From Bacteroidales bacterium (lineage in GTDB: Bacteria; Bacteroidota; Bacteroidia; Bacteroidales; Paludibacteraceae): a stretch of DNA of 64,000 nt. How positions within the stretch are numbered: the first letter of the stretch is position 1; every line of letters starts with the position of its first letter. The position numbers and the translations under genes are program-made. Location of the stretch: assembly GCA_015061185.1 (NCBI GenBank), contig SUWZ01000007.1, positions 1 through 64,000 of the forward strand, written 5' to 3'. The notes beneath the pieces are model-generated. The model was given only the letters and a program-made list of their open reading frames with translations. It did not search any database and had not been told where the DNA came from. This document shows, piece by piece, positions 56,778-64,000 of this stretch.

Positions 56778-57800
56778 TTAACGTTTCAAGAAAGAAAATT
56801 TATCCACGTTTTTCAACGCCACACCGGTTCCTCTTGCCACTGCATGTAGCGGGTCATCAGCCACATGGAAAGGGATACCAATTTTATTGGACAAACGCTT
56901 ATCCAACCCTCTCAACAGAGCTCCACCACCTGCCAACCAGATACCACGAGTAACAATATCAGCATACAACTCCGGCGGAGTTTGTTCCAAAGCACTTAAT
57001 ATAGCTGCTTCGATTTTCGAAATAGATTTCTCGATACAATGAGCCACCTCTTGATAAGAGATAGGCACCTCCATAGGAAGAGCCGTCATTTGGTTAGGAC
57101 CACGCACAATATAATCTTCAGGCGGTTCCTCCAAGCTTGTTAAAGCAGAGCCGACATTAATTTTGATTAACTCAGCCGTACGTTCTCCCACTTTGATGTT
57201 ATGTTGTCTTCTCATGTATTCGATAACATCATCCGTCAAGTCATCACCTGCAATTTTGATGGACTTATTAGAAACAATACCACCCAACGAAATCACGGCA
57301 ATTTCTGTGGTACCACCACCTATATCGACAATCATGTTTCCCTCGGGAGCCTCAACATCGATACCAATTCCTATTGCAGCAGCCATCGGTTCATAGATTG
57401 TATAAACCTCGCGACCTCCGGCATGTTCAGAAGAGTCTCTGATAGCTCTTAAATCCACTTCGGTACTACCTGAAGGGATACAAACAACCATCTTAAACGA
57501 TGGAGAAGTGAACCATCTATTGCTTGAAAAAGCCATCTTAATCATACCACGCATCATGTGTTCAGCCGCACTAAAGTCGGCAATCACACCCTCGCGCAAT
57601 GGGCGAACAGTTCTAATCCCCTCATGCGCTTTACCATGCATTTGGCGAGCCTTCTCGCCTATGGCAATCAATTTATCCGTCTTGCGATCCAGAGCAACAA
57701 CCGAAGGCTCATCAACCACAATTTTATCATTATGGATGATGATTGTATTGGCTGTTCCCAAGTCAATCGCAATCTCTTGTGTGAAAGAGAATAATCCCAT
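56778..57800 (-). CDS. mreB: Rod shape-determining protein MreB (actin homologue)
   Basis: The 340-aa product has the usual length, with the phosphate loops IDLGTANTIIIHND and VDIGGGTTEIAVISLGG and the adenosine motif LAGGGALLRGLD. The segment GEKARQMHGKAHEGIRTVRPLREGVIADF is nearly invariant in MreB. It forms membrane filaments that direct cell wall growth. It starts 13 nt after purH and heads the mreBCD-mrdA-rodA run, so purH and shape genes may be co-transcribed. Confidence 0.97.
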   Translation of the reverse strand: MGLFSFTQEIAIDLGTANTIIIHNDKIVVDEPSVVALDRKTDKLIAIGEKARQMHGKAHEGIRTVRPLREGVIADFSAAEHMMRGMIKMAFSSNRWFTSPSFKMVVCIPSGSTEVDLRAIRDSSEHAGGREVYTIYEPMAAAIGIGIDVEAPEGNMIVDIGGGTTEIAVISLGGIVSNKSIKIAGDDLTDDVIEYMRRQHNIKVGERTAELIKINVGSALTSLEEPPEDYIVRGPNQMTALPMEVPISYQEVAHCIEKSISKIEAAILSALEQTPPELYADIVTRGIWLAGGGALLRGLDKRLSNKIGIPFHVADDPLHAVARGTGVALKNVDKFSFLKR

Positions 57801-57813
57801 CTTAGAATGTTTT

Positions 57814-59337
57814 TTAATGTTTAAAATGTCTAAATCCTGTCATCACCATTGCCACACCATTCTCGTTGCAATAATCAACAGAAGCTTGGTCTTTAATAGA
57901 ACCGCCTGGTTGAACAACCGCAGTAATACCTGCATTCTTAGCAATCTCCACACAATCAGGGAATGGGAAGAATGCATCAGAAGCCATTACAGCACCATTT
58001 AAGTCAAACCCAAAAGAGTGAGCCTTTTCAATTGCTTGTTTCAAGGCATCCACACGAGAAGTTTGCCCAACACCACTTGCGCATAATTGTCCATTTTTAG
58101 CCAAAACGATTGCATTTGACTTCGAATGTTTTACAATTTTGTTGGCAAAAATCATATCTTGAATCTCAGCATCAGTAGGAGCCTTTTCTGTAACAGTTCT
58201 CATATCCTCAGCTGTTTCACTCTTTGTATCTTTATCCTGCATCAAAACACCATTCAAAACAGTACGAATCTGTTTTGTTGGCAATTTTGTCTCTTTTTGA
58301 ATCAAGATGATACGATTCTTTTTCTGAGAAAGAACCTCCAAAGCATCAGTATCATAATCCGGAGCAATGATTACCTCAAAGAAGATCTCATTGATTTTCT
58401 CAGCAGTCTGCTTATCGATAACTGCATTAGTAACCAACACGCCACCAAAAGCAGAAACCGGGTCACCAGCCAACGCATCGTTCCATGCATCAGTCAAGTT
58501 AGGTCTGGATGCTACACCACAAGCATTGTTGTGTTTCAAGATAGCGAAAGTGATGTCATCATAATCAGCGATTAAATTAACCGCAGCATCAATATCCAAC
58601 AAATTGTTGTAAGAAATTTCCTTTCCTTGTAATTGCTCGAACATCTTTTCAAAATCACCAAAGAAAACACCTCTCTGATGAGGATTTTCTCCATATCTCA
58701 ATGATTTTGAAGAATTGGCAGTCAATCTCAAAGCCGAATCAGCTTCGTTATCAAAATAGTTGAAAATAGCTGAATCATAATGAGAAGAGACAGCAAAAGC
58801 CTCTTTTGCAAACCATTTACGAGTCTCCAAACTTGTTGTAGCGCCCTCTTCATTCAAATGATTCAACAACGGCTCATATTGCGCTTGAGAAGCAACAATC
58901 ACTACATCTTTGAAATTCTTAGCCGCAGCACGAATCAAAGAAATTCCACCTATATCGATCTTTTCGATAATAGATTGTTCGTCTGCTCCTGAAGCAACAG
59001 TATCTTCAAAAGGATACAAATCAACAATCACCAAATCAATCTCAGGAATCTCATATTGCTCCATTTGAGCTAAATCCTGTGCCAACTCTCTACGTCCTAA
59101 TATTCCTCCAAAAATTTTAGGATGCAAAGTCTTAACTCGTCCTCCCAATATAGAAGGATAACTTGTTAAAGACTCTACCGCCTGACATGGAATGCCTAAC
59201 GACTCTATAAATGTTTGAGTTCCACCGGTTGAAATGAACTCTACTCCTTCTGAATGAAGCTTACGAATTATCTCGTCTAATTTGTCTTTGTGGTAAACCG
59301 AAACTAAAGCGGTCTTAATTTTTTTATTATCAGCCAT
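57814..59337 (-). CDS. purH: Bifunctional AICAR transformylase / IMP cyclohydrolase
   Basis: The 507-aa product has an N-terminal IMP cyclohydrolase (MGS-like) domain (about 1-150; FISTGGTQTFIESLGI, TLHPKIFGGIL, DIGGISLIRAAAKNF). The C-terminal AICAR formyltransferase domain (about 185-507) has LRYGENPHQRGVFFG, LKHNNACGVA, KIVKHSKSNAIVLAKNGQLCASGVGQTSRVDA and GGSIKDQASVDYCNENGVAMVMTGFRHFKH. It catalyses the last two steps of purine (IMP) synthesis. It is the first gene before mreB, an arrangement seen in other Bacteroidales. A TAAATTTG box (59365-59372, minus) lies about 28 nt upstream, without a well-spaced -33 box. Confidence 0.97.
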   Translation of the reverse strand: MADNKKIKTALVSVYHKDKLDEIIRKLHSEGVEFISTGGTQTFIESLGIPCQAVESLTSYPSILGGRVKTLHPKIFGGILGRRELAQDLAQMEQYEIPEIDLVIVDLYPFEDTVASGADEQSIIEKIDIGGISLIRAAAKNFKDVVIVASQAQYEPLLNHLNEEGATTSLETRKWFAKEAFAVSSHYDSAIFNYFDNEADSALRLTANSSKSLRYGENPHQRGVFFGDFEKMFEQLQGKEISYNNLLDIDAAVNLIADYDDITFAILKHNNACGVASRPNLTDAWNDALAGDPVSAFGGVLVTNAVIDKQTAEKINEIFFEVIIAPDYDTDALEVLSQKKNRIILIQKETKLPTKQIRTVLNGVLMQDKDTKSETAEDMRTVTEKAPTDAEIQDMIFANKIVKHSKSNAIVLAKNGQLCASGVGQTSRVDALKQAIEKAHSFGFDLNGAVMASDAFFPFPDCVEIAKNAGITAVVQPGGSIKDQASVDYCNENGVAMVMTGFRHFKH

Positions 59338-59472
59338 TTACGTAATGATTTATTTTCCAAATTGCAAATTTAAAAAATATCTCTTGAAAAATCTAACAAA
59401 AAGGCATAAATTATGTTGCAAAATTTGGAAGAAAATTTCAATACTTAAAAGAAAAGATACTTTATAAAAAAT

Positions 59473-59504
59473 GTTGATAATCTAGAACAAATAAACTAAT
59501 TTTG
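59473..59504 (+). promoter_or_regulatory. Bacteroidetes-type promoter for the type II secretion-like operon
   Basis: GTTG (59473-59476), 20 nt and TAATTTTG (59497-59504) fit the -33/-7 pattern, 37 nt before the pseudopilin ATG. The intergenic region separates this operon from the divergent purH. Confidence 0.58.
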
Positions 59505-59541
59505 CAACGTTTTCTATTTGACAATTTTAGAATGTATTTGT

Positions 59542-59943
59542 ATGAAAGGAAGAAGGATTCAAGGGTTCTCATTACCAGAGTTACTAATCGTATTAGTTAT
59601 AATTGGCATCTTAGTGCTATTAGCATTGCCCAATCTTATGCCACTGATTTCTAAAACGAAAGCGACAGAAGCACAACTACAACTGAGTCATCTGCACACA
59701 TTAGAAAAAAATCATTTCTACATGTATTCAAAATACTCGAATGATTTAAACGAGATTGGCTTTGAACAAGAAAAGCTAGTTTCAGAAGGAGGGAAAGCAA
59801 ATTATCAAATCGAAATTACCTCTGCAGAAAGTACTACATTTACTGCAAAAGCAACAGCTGTTGTTGATTACGATGGAGATGGAATATACAACGTATGGGA
59901 AATTGATCAAGACAAGAATTTAAAAGAAACTACAAAAGACTAA
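59542..59943 (+). CDS. Type II secretion pseudopilin (GspG-like)
   Basis: The 133-aa product, from the ATG at 59542, has a class III leader MKGRRIQG and a cleavage site G8|FSLPE (Phe at +1, Glu at +5). A hydrophobic helix follows (LLIVLVIIGILVLLALPNLMPL). The C-terminus DYDGDGIYNVWEIDQDKN has a calcium-binding-like loop, as in GspG. The track start at 59518 would add nonconserved residues before the leader. It is presumably cut by the peptidase encoded next and assembles into the secretion pseudopilus. Its stop overlaps the next ATG by one nt. Confidence 0.85.
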   Translation: MKGRRIQGFSLPELLIVLVIIGILVLLALPNLMPLISKTKATEAQLQLSHLHTLEKNHFYMYSKYSNDLNEIGFEQEKLVSEGGKANYQIEITSAESTTFTAKATAVVDYDGDGIYNVWEIDQDKNLKETTKD

Positions 59944-60440
59944 TGGAAATAAATCTTTCAATTTTACCCATTTTATTGATATTAGCATATCAAGATTTTA
60001 CGAAATATTCTGTTTCATTACTATGGCTAATAATCTTAATAGTACTTCAGTTCATAATAGGAGTTTACACAATTGGTTTTGAAAGTATTTTATTAAATGT
60101 TGTAATAAACATATCAATTACTCTGTTTCAATTAATAATACTAATGTTATATTTTAAAATTAAAAAAAAGACGAGAAATGAATCTTTCATAAACAATGTA
60201 TTAGGATTAGGAGATATTATATATTTCATATTTTTAAGTGTTGCTTTTTCTCCAATAAATTACCTTTTTTTCTTGATTACGTCATTAATTTTGACATTGG
60301 TGATTCACATAATTTTAATGAATAGGCACGAAAAAATAGCCCTAATTGGCTACCTATCTATACTGTATAGTTTGGTGATAGCCTTAGGATTTAACACTCA
60401 AAACGACATCTACTTTCAAAGTTTACTTATAGAACAATGA
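59943..60440 (+). CDS. Minimal prepilin peptidase (A24-type aspartic protease)
   Basis: The 165-aa polytopic protein has about 5-6 helices. Two catalytic aspartates fit the family: one in AYQDFTKYSVSL (about residue 17) and one in LGLGDIIYFIFLSVAFSP (the GxGD motif, about residue 90). The N-terminal methyltransferase and Cys motifs of GspO/PilD are missing, so it is a shortened, cleavage-only form. It lies between the pseudopilin and ATPase genes, with overlaps at both sides (TAATG and ATGA), which supports this role. Confidence 0.78.
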   Translation: MEINLSILPILLILAYQDFTKYSVSLLWLIILIVLQFIIGVYTIGFESILLNVVINISITLFQLIILMLYFKIKKKTRNESFINNVLGLGDIIYFIFLSVAFSPINYLFFLITSLILTLVIHIILMNRHEKIALIGYLSILYSLVIALGFNTQNDIYFQSLLIEQ

Positions 60441-61867
60441 TAAAAGCACTTGACATAAATTTAAATATCAAACATATTATAACAGACCAACAAGCTTGGC
60501 ATTATCATATTGTCCCCCAATCAATAACAGAAACAGAACTGATTCTTTACATAGACAACGAATATTTAAGTCCCAACGTTAAAGAAGAGTTAGAACTAAC
60601 GCTCAATAAAACAATAACATTAGTCCCAATTGATCCTGGTACTATCAAGTATACATTAAATCGCTACTATAGAAAATCAGGAGATAAAAGTTCTAACGAA
60701 CACACAATTGTTAACATAAAATCTGACGATTTTTTAACATCATTAATACAAGAAGCCCAAGAAATGCAATCAAGTGATATTCACATAGAGACATATGAGG
60801 AATTTTGCAGAATAAGGTACAGAATAGATGGTAAGTTATTAGAAAAACATAGGTTAGAAAAAGAGAATTATCCCGCATTAATAAATAAAATAAAAATAAA
60901 AGCGAACATAGATATAGCAGAAAAACGCTTACCACAAGATGGTCGCATACTACATGAAAGTTGGAATACAAAATTTGATATTCGAGTATCTGTTTTACCA
61001 ACATTAAATGGAGAAAAGATAGTTTTACGCCTTCTGAACAAGGATTCCAGCAGAATAGAGATAACTAAGTTGGGTTTTACAATAGAACAGCAAAATATAT
61101 TTTTAGAAAATATAAAAAAAACACATGGCATAATATTAATTAGTGGTCCTACCGGATCTGGAAAGAGTACTACATTGTACGCCACCTTGAAGACTTTAAA
61201 TAAAATAGAGAGAAATATTTTGACAATTGAAGATCCAATAGAGTACACTCTTTCTGGAATTAATCAAGTCCAACTAAGAGAAGATATTGGATTAACGTTT
61301 TCTAAGGCATTGCGTACGTTCTTAAGACAAGATCCAGACATTATAATGCTTGGAGAGATTCGAGACAACGAAACCGCACAAATGGCAATACGCGCAGCGC
61401 TAACAGGTCATCTTGTTTTATCCACCATACATACCAACTCAGCATGGGGAATAATATCTCGACTAAGTGATATGGGGATTCCTCCCTTTTTATTGGCAGA
61501 TACAATAAATTTATGTGTTGCCCAGCGATTAATTCGCTTATTATGCCCCAAATGCAAAGAAAAAATAAGATTTGAAGTTTCACACTTACCACAACAATTT
61601 AGAACAACCAATATACCTGAATATCATTATATAGCACGTGGGTGTGAAGAGTGCTACTATACTGGCTACCATGGGAGAAAAGCAATATACGAAGTTATTC
61701 CAATAGATTTAGAATTATCGAATTTAATAAAACAAAATAGTTCTAATATAGAGAAATTTAAACACGAAAAAAAGATATTGTCTTTAGCAGAAACTGCATA
61801 TAATGATTTTATATTAGGCAATACATCTTTAGAAGAGATATATCCAATTTTATTAAATAATTTGTAA
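60437..61867 (+). CDS. Type II secretion / type IV pilus assembly ATPase (GspE/PilB family)
   Basis: The 476-aa product has an N-terminal domain (about 1-115), then ATPase motifs. These are Walker A GPTGSGKSTT (about 236-245), the Asp box LTIEDPIEY, Walker B-like DPDIIMLGEIRDNETAQ, and the His box GHLVLSTIHTNSA. A zinc tetracysteine follows (CPKC at about 372 and CEEC further on). The four Cys confirm the GspE/PilB subfamily. It powers pseudopilus assembly from the cytoplasm. It starts at the overlapping ATGA of the peptidase stop. Confidence 0.95.
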   Translation: MIKALDINLNIKHIITDQQAWHYHIVPQSITETELILYIDNEYLSPNVKEELELTLNKTITLVPIDPGTIKYTLNRYYRKSGDKSSNEHTIVNIKSDDFLTSLIQEAQEMQSSDIHIETYEEFCRIRYRIDGKLLEKHRLEKENYPALINKIKIKANIDIAEKRLPQDGRILHESWNTKFDIRVSVLPTLNGEKIVLRLLNKDSSRIEITKLGFTIEQQNIFLENIKKTHGIILISGPTGSGKSTTLYATLKTLNKIERNILTIEDPIEYTLSGINQVQLREDIGLTFSKALRTFLRQDPDIIMLGEIRDNETAQMAIRAALTGHLVLSTIHTNSAWGIISRLSDMGIPPFLLADTINLCVAQRLIRLLCPKCKEKIRFEVSHLPQQFRTTNIPEYHYIARGCEECYYTGYHGRKAIYEVIPIDLELSNLIKQNSSNIEKFKHEKKILSLAETAYNDFILGNTSLEEIYPILLNNL

Positions 61868-61871
61868 CATC

Positions 61872-63791
61872 GTGAAACAATTAATTTTTATATTATCATT
61901 TTTACTTATAAATGTCAGCATTTCTGCGCAAGTAATAAAAAGAGATGAACAATTAAAGAGTTTAGAAGAAAAACTAAAACAACTTTCAGAAACAATGCCA
62001 GGTTTGAAAGAAGAGATAGATTTATCTGTTTCTGATGTAAATATCCAAGATTTTATACATGCTATTGCACAATCGAACAAAATCAACATTCACATCAATC
62101 CTGATTTGGACATGCGCGTTAATAATAATTTTTCGGATGTTTCAGTCTCTTCAATACTAATTTTTCTTTGCAAACAATACAACTTAGACATAGAAATATA
62201 CAATAATATTTTATCTATTTCAAAATGGGTTCAGAACGAAACACAATCAGAAATCAAATTACCCAAAGAGTTAGATATTCGCTACAATGCAAATAAAAAA
62301 CTTATTAGCATGGATTTAAATTCTGATACATTATCAAGAATTGTCAAAGAAGTAACAAAGTTGACAGGACGCAATGTGCTATATGGACCGGAGGTAGGCA
62401 ACAATATAATTACTTTCTTTATAGAGAATCTTTCTGTAGAAAACGCTATAAACAAATTAGCATTAACCAATGGCTTACAAACCTCTATTACAGAGGACAG
62501 TTGTATTTTAATAGATAAACAAGGAAGTTCAATAATTGGAGAGGTTGATAACATAAATCAGTCATCAAACAAAAAGGAATTAAAACGTAAGAAATCGAGA
62601 AAAAACGATTTTGATTATACAATAGAACAAAATAAAATTTTTTTAAATGCAGAAGATGCATCAATAAACGATATTGTCACAGAAATATCAAATGAGTTAA
62701 AGAAGAATTTCATTGTCTACACCCCCATACAAGGAAATATCACAACACACCTTGAAAATGTTTCTTACGATGAATTTTTAGACAAAATATTAAATGGTAG
62801 TAACTATACGTTTACGATTAACAATTGCCTGTACATGATTGGAGAACGCCAAATAGAGAATTTAAGAGAAACTAAAGTGATTCAGCTCCAGCACAGATCA
62901 ATTGATAAGTTATACGAATACATCCCTAAAGAAATACAAGAAGATGTTACTTTAAAAGAATTTCCAGAACTAAATAGTATAATTGTATCCGGCTCTAAAC
63001 GAGCTATTGATGAAGTTGAAAAGTTTTTAATAAACATAGATAAAGTTGTTCCCGTCATTCTTATTGAAGTTATTATGGTAAGCTCAAACGTATATAACTC
63101 TACATCAACCGGCATTTCCTTTGGATCAGGAACGGAAGTTTCACAATCTTCATTTACATTCAACGGAGGAATAGCAACAACGTTCAGTTCAAGAGTGCTA
63201 AATGATATAATATCCGGGATTAATAGTTGGGGATCATTTTTCAATTTAGGGAAAGTAAATTCAACATTCTATTTATCATTAAGTGCATTAGAAGATCAAG
63301 GAGTAGTTAAAATACACTCTACCCCAAAACTTGCAACATTAAATAGCCATGAAGCCACTTTAGTAATTGGAGAAACTGAATATTATAAAGAAGTACAAAA
63401 CACCGTGGTAGGAAACGAAAATCCACAAAATATTCAATCGTACGAATGGAAATCGATTGATGCCAATCTTTCGATTTCTATAAAACCAATGTATTCTGGA
63501 GACGATCAAATCACTATGGATGTAAAAGTTTCTCAATCTGGCTTTAAACAAGCTGCGGGGAAAGATGCACCTCCAGGCTCTGAAAATAAAACATTCAGCT
63601 CTACGATGCGAGTACGAAATGAAGAGATGATTCTCCTTGGTGGCCTAGAAGAAAAAAGTAAGTCTAACCGAGGGTCTGGTCTCCCTATCCTTTCAAGAAT
63701 ACCTATACTCCGTTGGCTCTTTTCAAGCAGAACCAAGAGTAAAGAAGATTCACAACTACATATATTCATCCGTCCTACTATAGTGTTCTAA
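61872..63791 (+). CDS. Type II secretion secretin (GspD-like)
   Basis: The 639-aa product has a signal peptide (about 1-20, ISAQ) and starts at a GTG (61872) 4 nt after the ATPase stop. It has a short coil at about 28-50, then N-domains of the STN/N0-N1 type (VNIQDFIHAIAQSNKINIHINPDLDM and others). The C-terminal secretin domain (about 400-639) includes VPVILIEVIMVSSNVYN, LEDQGVVKIHSTPKLATLNSHEATLVIGE and LGGLEEKSKSNRGSGLPILSRIPILRWLF. It forms the outer-membrane pore. No pilotin gene is visible. Confidence 0.93.
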   Translation: MKQLIFILSFLLINVSISAQVIKRDEQLKSLEEKLKQLSETMPGLKEEIDLSVSDVNIQDFIHAIAQSNKINIHINPDLDMRVNNNFSDVSVSSILIFLCKQYNLDIEIYNNILSISKWVQNETQSEIKLPKELDIRYNANKKLISMDLNSDTLSRIVKEVTKLTGRNVLYGPEVGNNIITFFIENLSVENAINKLALTNGLQTSITEDSCILIDKQGSSIIGEVDNINQSSNKKELKRKKSRKNDFDYTIEQNKIFLNAEDASINDIVTEISNELKKNFIVYTPIQGNITTHLENVSYDEFLDKILNGSNYTFTINNCLYMIGERQIENLRETKVIQLQHRSIDKLYEYIPKEIQEDVTLKEFPELNSIIVSGSKRAIDEVEKFLINIDKVVPVILIEVIMVSSNVYNSTSTGISFGSGTEVSQSSFTFNGGIATTFSSRVLNDIISGINSWGSFFNLGKVNSTFYLSLSALEDQGVVKIHSTPKLATLNSHEATLVIGETEYYKEVQNTVVGNENPQNIQSYEWKSIDANLSISIKPMYSGDDQITMDVKVSQSGFKQAAGKDAPPGSENKTFSSTMRVRNEEMILLGGLEEKSKSNRGSGLPILSRIPILRWLFSSRTKSKEDSQLHIFIRPTIVF

Positions 63792-63792
63792 A

Positions 63793-64000
63793 ATGTTTAA
63801 ATTAGAAAGTATAATAGATAAAACTAGAAAAGTTTATGTCATAGACATAGAACTTTCTATAAAAGAGAGTTATTCTTTAACAGAATTGAGTAGACAAGGG
63901 AAAGAAATAGATTTTAATTTTCTTTTAGTTGGTTGCAATAGTATTGATGATGTAATCTCTTATATTCCTCCTGAGTCCGCAGTAGGAATTATAATCAGCG
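63793..64000 (+). CDS. Start of another gene of the secretion operon (partial)
   Basis: An ORF starts at the ATG 63793, 2 nt after the secretin stop, and runs off the right edge (69 residues seen). It begins MFKLESIIDKTRKVYVIDIELS and has no signal peptide. Position and the VYVIDIE start are like GspL/PilM-type actin-fold proteins, but this cannot be shown from so short a piece. Confidence 0.6.
   Translation, partial: MFKLESIIDKTRKVYVIDIELSIKESYSLTELSRQGKEIDFNFLLVGCNSIDDVISYIPPESAVGIIIS

Noticed and set aside
1-64000. CRISPR arrays, tRNA or rRNA genes
   Set aside because: No regularly spaced short repeats and no tRNA- or rRNA-like sequence were recognised on either strand.

Overview
The window comes from a low-GC member of the Bacteroidota, most likely Bacteroidales. 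Three things support this. Several upstream regions carry the Bacteroidetes promoter TTTG-N19-20-TAnnTTTG. There are type IX secretion (T9SS) C-terminal sorting domains and a PorE-like T9SS component. There is also a Bacteroides-type tra (conjugation) module. No rRNA, tRNA or CRISPR array was seen.

Left part (1-16.2 kb) is accessory in character. It holds an Rpn-type nuclease/transposase cut by the window edge, a repeat-rich intergenic stretch, and two secreted or membrane proteins of unknown role with a broken duplicate of one signal-peptide region. It continues with a secreted HExxH protein with lectin-like and T9SS-like ends, a two-gene restriction-modification operon, and a three-gene membrane operon (DUF2157, DUF4401, GDYXXLXY). 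After these come an AAA-ATPase/PD-(D/E)XK gene, a frameshifted small gene, and a radical-SAM plus queuosine-precursor transporter pair. Several dispersed palindromic repeats lie between these genes.

Middle-left (16.4-27.8 kb) holds a secreted hypothetical, a CotH-type T9SS-exported protein, thyA, a PorE-like lipoprotein, thiL, an AraC-type regulator and a CDF metal transporter.

Middle (27.9-48.6 kb) is the most unusual part. A compact minus-strand operon encodes traE (frameshifted), traF, traG, traI, traJ, traK, a traL-like gene, traM and traN, which is the core of a Bacteroides-type type IV secretion channel. No relaxase, coupling protein or integrase is visible. Immediately upstream on the same strand are a 3455-residue surface protein built of Ig/PKD-like repeats with a T9SS sorting domain, a lipoprotein, and a small outer-membrane barrel that resembles TraO. 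Together these suggest a conjugation apparatus that is either decaying or has been put to another use alongside a giant adhesin.

Right part (48.8-64 kb) is mainly core metabolism and cell shape: korB-korA (2-oxoacid:ferredoxin oxidoreductase), then purH-mreB-mreC-mreD-mrdA-rodA in rod-operon order. The window ends in a plus-strand operon resembling a type II secretion or type IV pilus system. It encodes a pseudopilin, a minimal prepilin peptidase, a GspE ATPase, a GspD secretin and the start of another gene, and it continues past the edge.
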